Shown here one piece after another: positions 44,569 through 52,786 of a DNA stretch of 64,000 bases. The position numbers were made by a program, and so were the translations under genes. The stretch's first letter is position 1, and each line of letters opens with the position of its first letter. Below the pieces are notes generated by a model, which worked only from the letters and a program-made list of their open reading frames with translations, was not told the DNA's origin and ran no database searches. Source of the DNA: Novosphingobium sp. (GTDB lineage Bacteria > Pseudomonadota > Alphaproteobacteria > Sphingomonadales > Sphingomonadaceae); assembly GCA_017745295.1 (NCBI GenBank), contig JAGHZR010000018.1, forward strand, positions 168,043-232,042. Direction: 5' to 3'.

Positions 44569-45882
44569 ATGTGGACCTATCATCCCGATCTGCTCGCGGT
44601 GCCCGTGCCCCGCTACACCAGCTTCCCCACGGCGGCGGAGTTCGATGACAGCGTCGGCGCCCCGGCTTTCACCGCGGCGCTGGAGCAGGCGAGCGGCGAT
44701 GTCTCGCTCTATGTGCACATCCCGTTCTGCGAGAAGATCTGCTGGTACTGCGGCTGCAACACCGGCGTCGCCAACCGCACGAGCCGGGTTTCCGGCTATC
44801 TCGACGCGCTCCACCGCGAGATCGGCCTCGTCGCCGAGCGCCTGCCGCGCGGCGCAAGAGTCACGCGGATCGCATTCGGCGGCGGCAGCCCGAACGGCAT
44901 CCCGGCGGTCGACTTCGTGCGGCTGGTCGATGCGCTGTCGCTGCAGTTTTCCGCCTCCAGCCCGGTGCTGTCGATCGAACTGGACCCGCGCACGATGGGC
45001 AGCGACTGGGCGGCGGTGATCGACGCGGTGGGCATCACCCGCGCCAGCCTCGGCGTCCAGACTTTCGCGCCTTCGCTCCAGCAGGCGATCGGCCGCGTCC
45101 AGCCCGCCCGGATGATCGAGGAAACGACGGCGATGCTGCGCGGGGCTGGCGTCGATTCGCTGAACTTCGACCTGATGTACGGGTTGCCCGGACAGACCAT
45201 GGCCGATCTCGACGATTCGCTGGCCCACACGGTCGCGCTGGGGGCGGACCGCATCGCGCTGTTCGGCTATGCTCACGTCCCTCACCTGATCCCGCGCCAG
45301 CGCAAGATCGACGCCCATGCCCTGCCCGATGCTGCCGAGCGCTTCGCGATGGCGGCGCATGGTCATGCCCTGCTGGTCGATGCGGGCTATGTGCCGATCG
45401 GCTTCGATCATTTCGCCCGGCCCGGCGATGCCCTGGCCCGGGCTATGTTGTCAGGCCGTCTGCGCCGCAATTTCCAGGGCTTCACCGAGGATGCGGCGCC
45501 GGTGCTGCTGGGGCTGGGCGCTTCCTCGATCAGCGGCTTTCCCGAACTGCTGGTCCAGAACGAGAAGAACACCGGCCGCTACCGCATGATGCTCTCGCAG
45601 GACCGGCTGACGGCCCATCGCGGCATCCGGCGCCAGGCCGAGGATCGGCGGCGCGGTGCAGTGATCGAGGCGCTGCTGTGCCGGGGCCGGGCGCGAATCG
45701 CACCGGACCTGCAATACGAGGCCTGGCCGCTGCTGCTGCCCTTTTTCGACGCGGGCCTGTGCTACCGCGACGGCGAGGATCTGGTGATCCTGCCCGGCGG
45801 TTTGCCTTACGCGCGTTCGATCGCAGCGCGCTTCGATCCCTATCGCAAGGATTCGCTGCGGCGGTTCAGCTCGGCGGTGTGA
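44569..45882 (+). CDS. hemN: Oxygen-independent coproporphyrinogen III oxidase
   Basis: HemN is the radical-SAM enzyme that makes protoporphyrinogen IX precursor without oxygen. The 437-residue protein has the cluster motif YVHIPFCEKICWYCGCNT (CX3CX2CXC) near residues 48-65. The AFGGGSPN motif follows, then the region YGLPGQTM and a C-terminal domain with IGFDHFARPGD and RNFQGFTEDAAPVLLGLGAS. All HemN hallmarks are present, unlike HemW-type homologues. An FNR box lies close upstream. The stop is only 3 bp from the convergent PilZ gene stop. Confidence 0.95.
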   Translation: MWTYHPDLLAVPVPRYTSFPTAAEFDDSVGAPAFTAALEQASGDVSLYVHIPFCEKICWYCGCNTGVANRTSRVSGYLDALHREIGLVAERLPRGARVTRIAFGGGSPNGIPAVDFVRLVDALSLQFSASSPVLSIELDPRTMGSDWAAVIDAVGITRASLGVQTFAPSLQQAIGRVQPARMIEETTAMLRGAGVDSLNFDLMYGLPGQTMADLDDSLAHTVALGADRIALFGYAHVPHLIPRQRKIDAHALPDAAERFAMAAHGHALLVDAGYVPIGFDHFARPGDALARAMLSGRLRRNFQGFTEDAAPVLLGLGASSISGFPELLVQNEKNTGRYRMMLSQDRLTAHRGIRRQAEDRRRGAVIEALLCRGRARIAPDLQYEAWPLLLPFFDAGLCYRDGEDLVILPGGLPYARSIAARFDPYRKDSLRRFSSAV

Positions 45883-45885
45883 GCG

Positions 45886-46158
45886 TCAGGCGTGGATATC
45901 GAACTCCATGCCGAAGAGATTGCCATTCACCCAGCGCACGATCCCCCAAAGCTCGCGTCCGTCCTCCATCCTTGCGCGAAGCACATCGTTGCAGGCGGGT
46001 GGCATGCCTGCCGCTGCCGCGCTCATGCCGCGCGAGGAAAGATCGCGGACCATGACCTCGATCGCATGCCCGCTCGAATCGGTCAGCGTCATGTGCGCGC
46101 ACCGTTTACGTCTGCGTTCGCGGGGAATCGGCGTCGGGGTGAAGTGGGGCGGATCCAT
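45886..46158 (-). CDS. PilZ domain protein
   Basis: 90 residues forming a single PilZ domain. The c-di-GMP-binding arginines are in RERRRKRCAH near residue 14, and the second motif is DLSSRGM (D/NxSxxG) near residue 40. LWGIVRWVNGNLFGMEF ends the domain. It probably binds cyclic di-GMP, but an effector partner is not evident. Start ATG 46158 keeps the arginine motif; later ATGs would lose it. Confidence 0.87.
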   Translation of the reverse strand: MDPPHFTPTPIPRERRRKRCAHMTLTDSSGHAIEVMVRDLSSRGMSAAAAGMPPACNDVLRARMEDGRELWGIVRWVNGNLFGMEFDIHA

Positions 46159-46258
46159 GTCGGCCAGAACGGCAGTTTGCCGGACGTTTTAAGTCTCATG
46201 CTTGACCGCGATCAATGCCGCTTTCCGCTGCGGCTGCGATGAGGGGCTGGCCGGTCGT

Positions 46259-46339
46259 GCACCGCCAAGGCGAACCTTGCGGGCGGTGCGAGCCGCTTCT
46301 CCCCGACTTCGGGCGGCCCTGACGGGTCGCCCATTTTTC
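46259..46339 (+). ncRNA. Candidate untranslated transcript ending in an orphan intrinsic terminator
   Basis: GCACCGCCAAGG (46259) pairs with CCTTGCGGGCGGTGC (to 46289) in a long hairpin. It is followed by a second stem, GGGCGGCCC / GGGTCGCCC (46311-46333), and then ATTTTT, a standard plus-strand terminator. No plus-strand gene ends here: hemN stops 430 bp earlier and PilZ is on the other strand. A CTTGAC element at 46201 could be a -35, but no good -10 follows. No known RNA family recognised. The 375-bp gap 46159-46533 has no supported ORF. Confidence 0.4.
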
Positions 46340-46365
46340 GTGGTGCACTCCGTTTGGGAGCATCG

Positions 46366-46437
46366 ATTCGCGAAGGCAATGACAGGAATCCCTGCTTAGC
46401 CGATTCGCGATGTGATTCGCCTGTGACGGGTGATTCG
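46366..46437. promoter_or_regulatory. Cluster of five GANTC (CcrM-type) sites
   Basis: GANTC sites start at 46366, 46387, 46403, 46415 and 46433; three are within the longer repeat GATTCGCGA and a fourth is in GATTCGCCT. A sixth lies at 46637 in the tRNA promoter. The cluster lies between the orphan terminator and the 3' end of tRNA-Gln and is not in a coding region. Confidence 0.55.
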
Positions 46438-46533
46438 CGAAAAGCCGGATTAACCGTGCTCGAGCGCAAGGCAGACCGGAGTAACCCAGTCGCTTTGCTG
46501 GGAAGACGGTGTTTTCAGCGATTTAGGGAGAAT

Positions 46534-46607
46534 TGGATGCCCCGCGAGGATTCGAACCTCGATAGACGGAATCAGAATCCGTAGTCTTACCATTAGACGA
46601 CGGGGCA
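46534..46607 (-). tRNA. tRNA-Gln (anticodon CTG)
   Basis: The minus strand reads TGCCCCGTCGTCTAATGGTA at the 5' end. Acceptor TGCCCCG pairs with CGGGGCA; the D-arm is GTC...GAC; the anticodon stem ACGGA/TCCGT holds the loop TTCTGAT; the T-arm is GAGGTTCGAATCCTC. Anticodon CTG decodes CAG. CCA is encoded (TGG at 46534-46536 on the plus strand), and the discriminator base is U. The T1-A72 acceptor pair is typical of tRNA-Gln. Confidence 0.96.
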
Positions 46608-46620
46608 TCGGGAGGCGCCC

Positions 46621-46649
46621 CTCTAGTAGGGCTTCTGATTCGCGTCAAG
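46621..46649 (-). promoter_or_regulatory. Promoter of tRNA-Gln
   Basis: On the minus strand CTTGAC (46649-46644) and CTAGAG (46626-46621) are 17 bp apart, ending 13 bp before the tRNA 5' end. The spacer contains a GANTC site (46637-46641). Confidence 0.75.
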
Positions 46650-46757
46650 CACCCTTTTTGCAGTCAGGGTTGCTCCATGGCGCGGGGAGCGTTAGCATCG
46701 CCTCAGGTATCCGCCAGAAACGGCGGTAGACATATTTTTTGAACGAGATTTACGACC

Positions 46758-48203
46758 ATGGCGGAGCATGATCCGCCGGCAGCAAGAGTCGAAGTGTCGG
46801 GCCGTCCGGGAAGACGGCGCAAGGCGAGGAGGGGCAAGTCACGCTCGTCCGGACCCGACACGGCCAAGGCGAAGGCGCGTCCACCGGGCAGCGCCGCCGA
46901 GGCAGGCGGAGCGCCGCGCGAAGAGAAGAATTCCGACGCGCCGTCGTCGCCCCGCCAGTCGCCGTCGCGACCGGGAAGACCGCGTCAGAAGAAACCCCGA
47001 AAGGCACCGCCCCGGCAGGCCAAGCGCAGTCGTGCGGCCAATTCCGGCAAAGTGGCTGCGACGCCGCAGGCCGAGCCGCTTGCCGACAAGGTTTCCGCAC
47101 CGCGTCTCGTCCCCCTCGCAGGGGGTGAGATGGCGGGCGGCTTGGCGTCGCGACCGTCCTATCGGCAGTCCTATGCCGCGATCGATCTCGGCACCAACAA
47201 CTGCCGTCTGCTGATCGCGCGGCCTTCGGGCGAGAACTTCACGGTGATCGACGCCTTCAGCCGCGTCGTGCGGCTGGGCGAGGGGCTGGCCCAGTCCGGC
47301 CGACTGTCCGATGCAGCGATGGAGCGCACTCTGGCCGCGCTGCGGGTCTGTGCCGACAAGCTCATGCGCCGCAACGTCTACCTCGCCCGCTCGGTGGCGA
47401 CCGAGGCCTGCCGCCGCGCCGAGAACGGGCCGGAATTCATCGAGCGCGTGCGCGAGGAAACCGGCATCGCGCTCGACATCATCAGCGCCCGCGAGGAAGC
47501 GCGGCTGGCCGTGCTCGGCTGCCACGTGCTGCTGGAGGACGGCGTCGGCCCGGCGATGATCTTCGACATCGGCGGCGGTTCCACCGAACTGGTCCTGATC
47601 GAGAGCACCGACACCGTGCCGCGCATTCTCGACTGGCAATCGGTGCCCTGGGGCGTCGTCTCGCTCACCGAAAGCTGCGGCCCCGAGGGCAATACGCTGG
47701 AGGAGCGCCTTGAACGCTACCGGATCATGCACGGCCTCGTGTCGGACAGTTTCGCCGACTTCGCCAAGCGCGTCGCCCCGGCGCGGGAGAGTGCGGGGCA
47801 GACCGGCCCGCTGCGGCTACTCGGCACCAGCGGCACGGTGACGACCCTGGCCAGCCTCCATCTCGAATTGCCGCAATACGACCGGCGCATGGTGGACGGG
47901 TTGATCGTTCCCGCCGAATCGATGCGCGACATCAGTTCGCGGCTGTCCTCGATGTCGATCGAGGAGCGGCGCGAGGTGAACTGCATCGGGCGCGAGCGGG
48001 CCGATCTGGTCGTGGCGGGCTGCGCGATCCTCGAATCGATTCTCGACCTCTGGCCCGCCGCCCGTCTCGGGGTGGCTGATCGCGGCATTCGCGAAGGCAT
48101 CCTGCGCAGCCTCATCGCCTCGCATTCCAGCGGCAAGCCGTTTACCGGCGGCCGAAATCCGGCTTTGGCCGGGCAACATCATCAATTGGAGAACCGGCCA
48201 TGA
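46758..48203 (+). CDS. ppx: Ppx/GppA family phosphatase (exopolyphosphatase)
   Basis: The family splits polyphosphate or guanosine pentaphosphate. In the 481-residue protein the actin-like ATPase fold starts near residue 140 with AAIDLGTNNCRLLIARP. It continues with VATEACRRAENG, the second phosphate motif IFDIGGGSTELVLIES and LLGTSGTVTTLA. The first 130 residues are an Arg/Lys/Pro-rich, low-complexity extension that is probably disordered. If the true start is the internal ATG near residue 125, this extension would disappear. The stop overlaps the rlmE start by four bases. Confidence 0.9.
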   Translation: MAEHDPPAARVEVSGRPGRRRKARRGKSRSSGPDTAKAKARPPGSAAEAGGAPREEKNSDAPSSPRQSPSRPGRPRQKKPRKAPPRQAKRSRAANSGKVAATPQAEPLADKVSAPRLVPLAGGEMAGGLASRPSYRQSYAAIDLGTNNCRLLIARPSGENFTVIDAFSRVVRLGEGLAQSGRLSDAAMERTLAALRVCADKLMRRNVYLARSVATEACRRAENGPEFIERVREETGIALDIISAREEARLAVLGCHVLLEDGVGPAMIFDIGGGSTELVLIESTDTVPRILDWQSVPWGVVSLTESCGPEGNTLEERLERYRIMHGLVSDSFADFAKRVAPARESAGQTGPLRLLGTSGTVTTLASLHLELPQYDRRMVDGLIVPAESMRDISSRLSSMSIEERREVNCIGRERADLVVAGCAILESILDLWPAARLGVADRGIREGILRSLIASHSSGKPFTGGRNPALAGQHHQLENRP

Positions 48204-48880
48204 GCCGTTCCGGACGCGACCCCAACGAGCGGCTTCGCACGGGCAAGAAGCGCACGACCAGTTCGGCGCGCTGGCTGACCCGCCAGATCAACGACCCTTA
48301 CGTCAAGCAGGCCAAGGCCGACGGCTATCGTAGCCGCGCGGCCTACAAGCTGATCGAGCTGGACGAGAAGTTCGACTTGTTCAAGGGCGTGACCCGTGCC
48401 GTCGACCTCGGCATCGCGCCGGGCGGCTGGAGCCAGGTGCTGCGCCTCAAGTGCCCCAAGGCGAAAGTGGTCGGCATCGATCTGCTGCCCACCGACCCGA
48501 TCGAGGGCGTGACCATCTTCGAGATGGACTTCATGGCCGACGAAGCCCCCGCCGCGCTGGAAGGTGCGCTGGACGGTGCGCCGGACCTCGTGCTGTCGGA
48601 CATGGCCGCCAATACCGTGGGCCACAAGCAGACCGACCACTTGCGCACCATGGGCCTGGTGGAGACGGCGGCGGACTTCGCGATCCAGTATCTCGCGCCC
48701 GGCGGTACGTTCGTGGCCAAGGTCTTCGCGGGCGGCACCGACACCGAACTGCTCGGCATCCTGAAAAAGCGCTTCACCAGCGTCAAGCATGCCAAGCCCC
48801 CGGCGAGCCGCAAGGGATCCTCGGAATGGTACGTGATCGCCAAGGGCTTCAAGGGGCCGGTGGGCGAAGACGCGGGCTGA
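48200..48880 (+). CDS. rlmE: 23S rRNA (uridine-2'-O-)-methyltransferase RlmE
   Basis: RlmE (FtsJ/RrmJ) methylates U2552 in the A-loop of 23S rRNA. The 226-residue protein has the SAM-binding motif AVDLGIAPGGWSQVL near residue 66, the catalytic Asp in LVLSDMAANTVG and the Lys in GGTFVAKVFAGG. It is about 15 residues longer than E. coli RlmE at the N-terminus (RDPNERLRTGKKRTTSSA), usual in alphaproteobacteria. The overlap with ppx indicates one operon. Confidence 0.95.
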   Translation: MSRSGRDPNERLRTGKKRTTSSARWLTRQINDPYVKQAKADGYRSRAAYKLIELDEKFDLFKGVTRAVDLGIAPGGWSQVLRLKCPKAKVVGIDLLPTDPIEGVTIFEMDFMADEAPAALEGALDGAPDLVLSDMAANTVGHKQTDHLRTMGLVETAADFAIQYLAPGGTFVAKVFAGGTDTELLGILKKRFTSVKHAKPPASRKGSSEWYVIAKGFKGPVGEDAG

Positions 48881-48916
48881 AGCGTTGGGCGCCGCCCGTT
48901 AACGCGCCCACTTTTC

Positions 48917-48994
48917 CGTCATTGCGAGCATCGCGAAGCAATCCAGAGCGGATTGAGACCGGTTCTGGATTGCTTCGCGATGCTCGCAATGACG
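48917..48994. repeat. Inverted repeat, family A copy 3
   Basis: Arms CGTCATTGCGAGCATCGCGA and TCGCGATGCTCGCAATGACG with matching AAGCAATCCAGA inner parts. Compensating changes (GTA to ATC in both arms) keep the stem intact. It lies between convergent rlmE and the cytochrome c gene. Confidence 0.88.
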
Positions 48995-49003
48995 AACTGA
49001 AAG

Positions 49004-49630
49004 TTACTGTGCGGAGGCTTCGCTCGCTTCGGCCGCGGGCGCTTTACCCTCTTCGGCGGGAGCCGCAGCGGCGTCAGCCGCTGGAGCCGCACCGGCCGCA
49101 GGCGCGGCGGGCAGCGGCAGGTTCGAACCCTGCTGGTTCAGGTACGCGATCACGTTGGCGCGATCCTCTCCCTTGGCCAGACCGGCGAAGGTCATCTTGG
49201 TGCCGGGGGCGAAGGCCTTGGGATTCTTCAGCCAGTCGTTCAGCTTGTCGAAGTCCCACTTGCCGCCGACTTTCTTGAGCGCGTCGGAGAACGCGAAGCC
49301 GCCCACGCCCTGGCCGATGCTCTCACCGACGACGCCGTGGAGGTTGGGGCCGATGCCGTTGGCGCCGCCCTGGTTGACCGTGTGGCACGACGCGCACTTG
49401 GCGAAAGTCGCCTGCCCCTTCGCCGGATCGGCGCTGGCCAGCAGAGTGGCGATCGGCACGTCTCCGCCCGCTTCGCTTTCCTGTTCCACACCCTCGATGG
49501 CGTAACCCATCTTTTCGGGACGGTGCGGCTTGTCAGCGTTGAAGTAATGAGAGCTTACGGTGGTCAGACCAAGACCGACGATACCGGCGAACAAAGCCCA
49601 GCCGGCAATGGTGTTGAAACGATCATCCAT
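49004..49630 (-). CDS. Membrane-anchored cytochrome c
   Basis: 208 residues from ATG 49630. An uncleaved N-terminal helix (about residues 9-27, AGWALFAGIVGLGLTTV) anchors a periplasmic cytochrome c domain. The haem site is CASCH near residue 80, and the axial Met is in GTKMTFAG near residue 140. The fold matches the CycM/cytochrome c552 type that carries electrons between complex III and oxidases. The last 40 residues are an Ala/Pro/Glu-rich tail. A promoter with good spacing lies upstream. A longer frame running upstream is rejected because it crosses into pheA antisense. Confidence 0.9.
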   Translation of the reverse strand: MDDRFNTIAGWALFAGIVGLGLTTVSSHYFNADKPHRPEKMGYAIEGVEQESEAGGDVPIATLLASADPAKGQATFAKCASCHTVNQGGANGIGPNLHGVVGESIGQGVGGFAFSDALKKVGGKWDFDKLNDWLKNPKAFAPGTKMTFAGLAKGEDRANVIAYLNQQGSNLPLPAAPAAGAAPAADAAAAPAEEGKAPAAEASEASAQ

Positions 49631-49720
49631 TTCTTGTTTGCCCTTGCCCCTTAGCCCTAATGCCCCACAAGTGGAGTGCCACCACGGGTAGAGTTTTTTA
49701 TCATCCTCTTTGGGCTGAGG

Positions 49721-49749
49721 GTCTAGAGTTGCCAGCAAGTTAGTGCAAG
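49721..49749 (-). promoter_or_regulatory. Promoter of the cytochrome c gene
   Basis: On the minus strand CTTGCA (49749-49744) and CTAGAC (49726-49721) have a 17-bp spacer, predicting a leader of about 85 nt. Confidence 0.55.
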
Positions 49750-49792
49750 AGCCATTGCGGACATCGCCATTGCGGCCTAACGCGCGGGCGCT

Positions 49793-50686
49793 ATGCATTC
49801 CTATCCCGAACCCGCTCTCGACCTGGTGGCCCGCATGACGGAGGCCGCCGCTGCCGATCCCTCGCGCGCTGCCGCCTTTCAGGGCGCGCCCGGATGCAAC
49901 TCGCACCGCGCGGCGCTCGAACACGACCCCGACTGCCTGCCGCTGCCGTGCTTTTCGTTCGAGGATGCGCTGGACGCGGTGAAGGACGGGCGCGCCGACC
50001 GGGCGATCATCCCGATCGAGAATTCCCAGCACGGCCGCGTGGCGGATATCCATTTCCTGCTGCCGGAAAGCGGGCTGTCGATCGTCGGCGAGCATTTCAT
50101 GGGCATCGAACATGCCTTGATGGCGCTGGGCGAGGGGCCGTTCTCGGCGGCTTACAGCCATCCGCAGGCGCTCGGCCAGTCGCGGCACTACTTGCGGGCA
50201 CGGGGCATCGTGCCGATGGCCTATGCCGACACCGCCGGTGCCGCCGCCTTCGTGCGCGAGCAGGGCGATGCCGAGGCCTGCGCGATCGCGCCCAAGCTCG
50301 CCGCCGAGCTCTATGGCCTCAGGATCATCGAGGAAAACGTCGAGGACGCGGCGGACAACACCACCCGTTTCGTGGTCCTCTCGCGCGAACCCCTCGATCC
50401 TTTCGCGCTCAAGGGCGAGCAGGCGATGACGACCTTCATCTTCGAGGTGAAGAACATTCCCGCCGCGCTCTACAAGGCGCTTGGCGGCTTCGCGACCAAC
50501 GGCGTCAACATGACCAAGCTGGAGAGCTACCAGATCGGCGCCAGCTTCGCGGCGACGACCTTCTATGCCGATATCGAGGGCGCCCCCGGCGAATCGCGGA
50601 TCGACATGGCGCTTCAGGAATTGGCCTTCCATTGCAAGTACGTGCGCCCGCTCGGCACCTACCGGCAGGCCCGGTCGCGCGGATAA
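49793..50686 (+). CDS. pheA: Prephenate dehydratase
   Basis: The enzyme makes phenylpyruvate in phenylalanine synthesis. The 297-residue protein has no chorismate mutase domain, so it is the monofunctional type. The catalytic domain has FQGAPGCNSHRAA near residue 23, AIIPIENSQHGRVADIH and the NTTRFVVLSRE motif with the catalytic Thr. A C-terminal ACT domain (TTFIFEVKNIPAALYKAL, then TKLESYQIG) should bind phenylalanine for feedback control. It is divergent from cytochrome c. Confidence 0.93.
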   Translation: MHSYPEPALDLVARMTEAAAADPSRAAAFQGAPGCNSHRAALEHDPDCLPLPCFSFEDALDAVKDGRADRAIIPIENSQHGRVADIHFLLPESGLSIVGEHFMGIEHALMALGEGPFSAAYSHPQALGQSRHYLRARGIVPMAYADTAGAAAFVREQGDAEACAIAPKLAAELYGLRIIEENVEDAADNTTRFVVLSREPLDPFALKGEQAMTTFIFEVKNIPAALYKALGGFATNGVNMTKLESYQIGASFAATTFYADIEGAPGESRIDMALQELAFHCKYVRPLGTYRQARSRG

Positions 50687-50765
50687 CTCATCCCGGTTCC
50701 ACAACGGGTTGCGCTGCTGACTCCCCCATGCCAATCATCCCCCCGATATGGCTGAAGGGGGTCCC

Positions 50766-51428
50766 ATGGCGGGTGCGGCCGCAACCCGAAGTGCCGCGAG
50801 CGACTGGGAAGCCGTGCGCGATTGGCAAGCAGTGCGGGGGGCGACCGATATCCAGTACGCGCCGATCGCGCCGGTAAAGCCGGTCCATGCCGAGGCACCC
50901 GAATGGCTTCAGGCGCTGGGGCACCTGCTGGAAGCGATCTTCGCGCCGATCGGGCGACTGCTCGGCCTGTCCTGGCCGATTTTCTCGAATGTGCTGATCG
51001 CCCTGGCGATTGTTCTCGCGCTTTTCGTGCTGTGGCGGATCTTCGGCCCGGCCATCGCGGCCTTGCGCAATCGCGCCGAGGCGGAAGACTCGGAACACTG
51101 GGTTCCCGCCGAGGCCGAGGCGCTGGCCCTGCTGGAGGATGCCGACCGCCTCGCCCGCGAAGGCCGGTTTGCCGAGGCGACCCATCTCCTGCTGCGCCGC
51201 AGTGTCGGGCAGATTCGCGATGCCCGGCCGGACTGGCTCCACCCCGCCAGCACCGCCCGTGAGATCTCGGTGCTGCCGATGCTGCCCGACAGCGGGCGCG
51301 AGGCTTTCGCGACGATCGCCACCCGTGTCGAACGCAGCCGCTTCGCCCTGCGCGATCTCGACTCCGGAGACTGGACTGCCGCGCGCGAGGCCTATGCCCG
51401 CTTCGCCCGCATCGAGTTGCGCGCATGA
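50766..51428 (+). CDS. DUF4129-like membrane protein, first gene of MoxR operon
   Basis: 220 residues from ATG 50766, with AAGGGGG 6 bp upstream; ATG 50748 is also possible. One membrane helix lies near residues 76-96 (SNVLIALAIVLALFVLWRIF). The C-terminal soluble part (AREGRFAEATHLLLRRSVGQI, quoted as EGRFAEATHLLLRRSV, and SGDWTAAREAYARF) fits DUF4129. Such proteins accompany MoxR and DUF58 in many genomes. The stop overlaps the DUF4350 start by four bases. Confidence 0.75.
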   Translation: MAGAAATRSAASDWEAVRDWQAVRGATDIQYAPIAPVKPVHAEAPEWLQALGHLLEAIFAPIGRLLGLSWPIFSNVLIALAIVLALFVLWRIFGPAIAALRNRAEAEDSEHWVPAEAEALALLEDADRLAREGRFAEATHLLLRRSVGQIRDARPDWLHPASTAREISVLPMLPDSGREAFATIATRVERSRFALRDLDSGDWTAAREAYARFARIELRA

Positions 51429-52786
51429 GCGGCGCGAATCCGGCCAGCGCGAATCCGGCCAGCGCGAATCCGGCCAGCGCGAATCCGGCAAGTGTGGCCG
51501 TGGGCGCCAATCCCTTCTCGCGATGGGCGGTGCTGGCGCTGGTGCTGATCGGCTCGGCGTTGTTCGTGGCGCTTTTGTGGATGATCGGCACCGGGACCGG
51601 GTTCGGCTCGACCAACAACGGGCAGGCCCATGCCGAAGGGCGGGGGCTCAACGGCTATGCTGCCATGGCCGCCTATCTCGAAAAGCGTGGTCATCCGATT
51701 GTCCGCGCGCGCAATGCCGGGCTGCTCGACAAGCCGGGCCTGCTGGTGCTGACCCCGCCTGCCGGGGCCGACGGCAAGGATATCGAGAAGATCGTCTCGA
51801 AGCGGCGCTACATCGGCCCGACCCTGGTGATCGCGCCCAAGTGGCTGGCGATTCCTGCCAGTAGCGAACAGAAGGGCGCGAAGTCCGGCTGGGTCAATGT
51901 CGAGGGTACTTATCCGCTCCAGTGGAAGGGCTTTCTCGACGATGTGACGCTGGTTCAGGGCGATGTCGATGCCAATGGCCAGCCCGCGCACTGGCAGGGC
52001 TTCGGTCTCGGCGGGACTTTGCCCAGCCGCAAGTACCTGCAATCGGCCAAGGGCGATACGCTGGTCCCGCTCGTCGCGGAGCAGGATGGACGGATTCTCG
52101 CTGCCTTCATCGACGACGGCGGCAGTTATCCGGCGCTTGAGGACGCCGCACTCGGCTCCATGCAGAGCGATCCCGAGGACCACGAACTCTATCCGCTGGT
52201 GGTGATTTTCGAACCCGACCTGCTCGACAACTGGGGCATGGCGGATCGCCGTTCCGCGCAACTGATCGATGCACTGGTTACTGCGAGCGAAGTCGAACCG
52301 GGCGGCCCGATCACGTTCGACCTCACGCTGAACGGCTTCGGCCGCGCGCAGAACCTGCTGACGCTGGCCTTCACCCCGCCATTCCTCGCGGCCACGCTCT
52401 GCCTGCTGCTGGCCGCGCTGGTCTTGGGATGGCGGGCGTTTCTGCGCTTCGGGCCGCCGCTCGCCGCCGAGCGGGCGATCGCTTTCGGCAAGGGCGCGCT
52501 GGTGGCCAATGCCGCCGGGCTGGTGCGCCGCTCGCGCCGTCTCCATCTGATCGGCGGGCCTTATGCCGACCATGCCCGCGACCGGCTCGTCCATGCCCTC
52601 GCATTGCCGCGCACGCTGCCGCCCGAGGAAGCCGATGCCGCGATCGACCGCGCGCTCGCCTCGCGGAAGGCCGATGCCGAACCTTTTTCCGCGATTGCCG
52701 CGCGCCTCCGGCGGACGCGGCGACCGCATGACCTCGTCAAGGCTGCGCGCGATCTTCACGCGCTCGAAAGGATGCTGACTCGATGA
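51425..52786 (+). CDS. DUF4350 domain membrane protein
   Basis: 453 residues. The N-terminus contains four copies of the pentapeptide ANPAS-like unit, then a membrane helix (about residues 37-60). A soluble domain with AYLEKRGHPIVRARN and LLVLTPPAG follows, as in DUF4350. A second helix lies near residue 325 (FLAATLCLLLAALVLGW). The C-terminal cytoplasmic part is Arg-rich and ends LHALERMLTR. It is in the conserved MoxR cluster, overlaps both neighbours by four bases, and has no known activity. Confidence 0.82.
   Translation: MSGANPASANPASANPASANPASVAVGANPFSRWAVLALVLIGSALFVALLWMIGTGTGFGSTNNGQAHAEGRGLNGYAAMAAYLEKRGHPIVRARNAGLLDKPGLLVLTPPAGADGKDIEKIVSKRRYIGPTLVIAPKWLAIPASSEQKGAKSGWVNVEGTYPLQWKGFLDDVTLVQGDVDANGQPAHWQGFGLGGTLPSRKYLQSAKGDTLVPLVAEQDGRILAAFIDDGGSYPALEDAALGSMQSDPEDHELYPLVVIFEPDLLDNWGMADRRSAQLIDALVTASEVEPGGPITFDLTLNGFGRAQNLLTLAFTPPFLAATLCLLLAALVLGWRAFLRFGPPLAAERAIAFGKGALVANAAGLVRRSRRLHLIGGPYADHARDRLVHALALPRTLPPEEADAAIDRALASRKADAEPFSAIAARLRRTRRPHDLVKAARDLHALERMLTR
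51434..51493 (+). repeat. 15-bp tandem repeat, four units, inside the DUF4350 gene
   Basis: The unit GCGAATCCGGCCAGC occurs three times exactly and a fourth time with two changes, in frame, coding SANPA repeats. Unit length is a multiple of three, so copy changes would not break the frame. Confidence 0.9.

Noticed and set aside
49004..50734. 576-residue fusion in front of cytochrome c
   Set aside because: The added part is antisense to pheA and crosses the cytochrome promoter; ATG 49630 gives a normal membrane-anchored cytochrome.
51434..51493. CRISPR array
   Set aside because: Units are 15 bp, directly joined without spacers and code an in-frame peptide repeat. No cas genes in the window.
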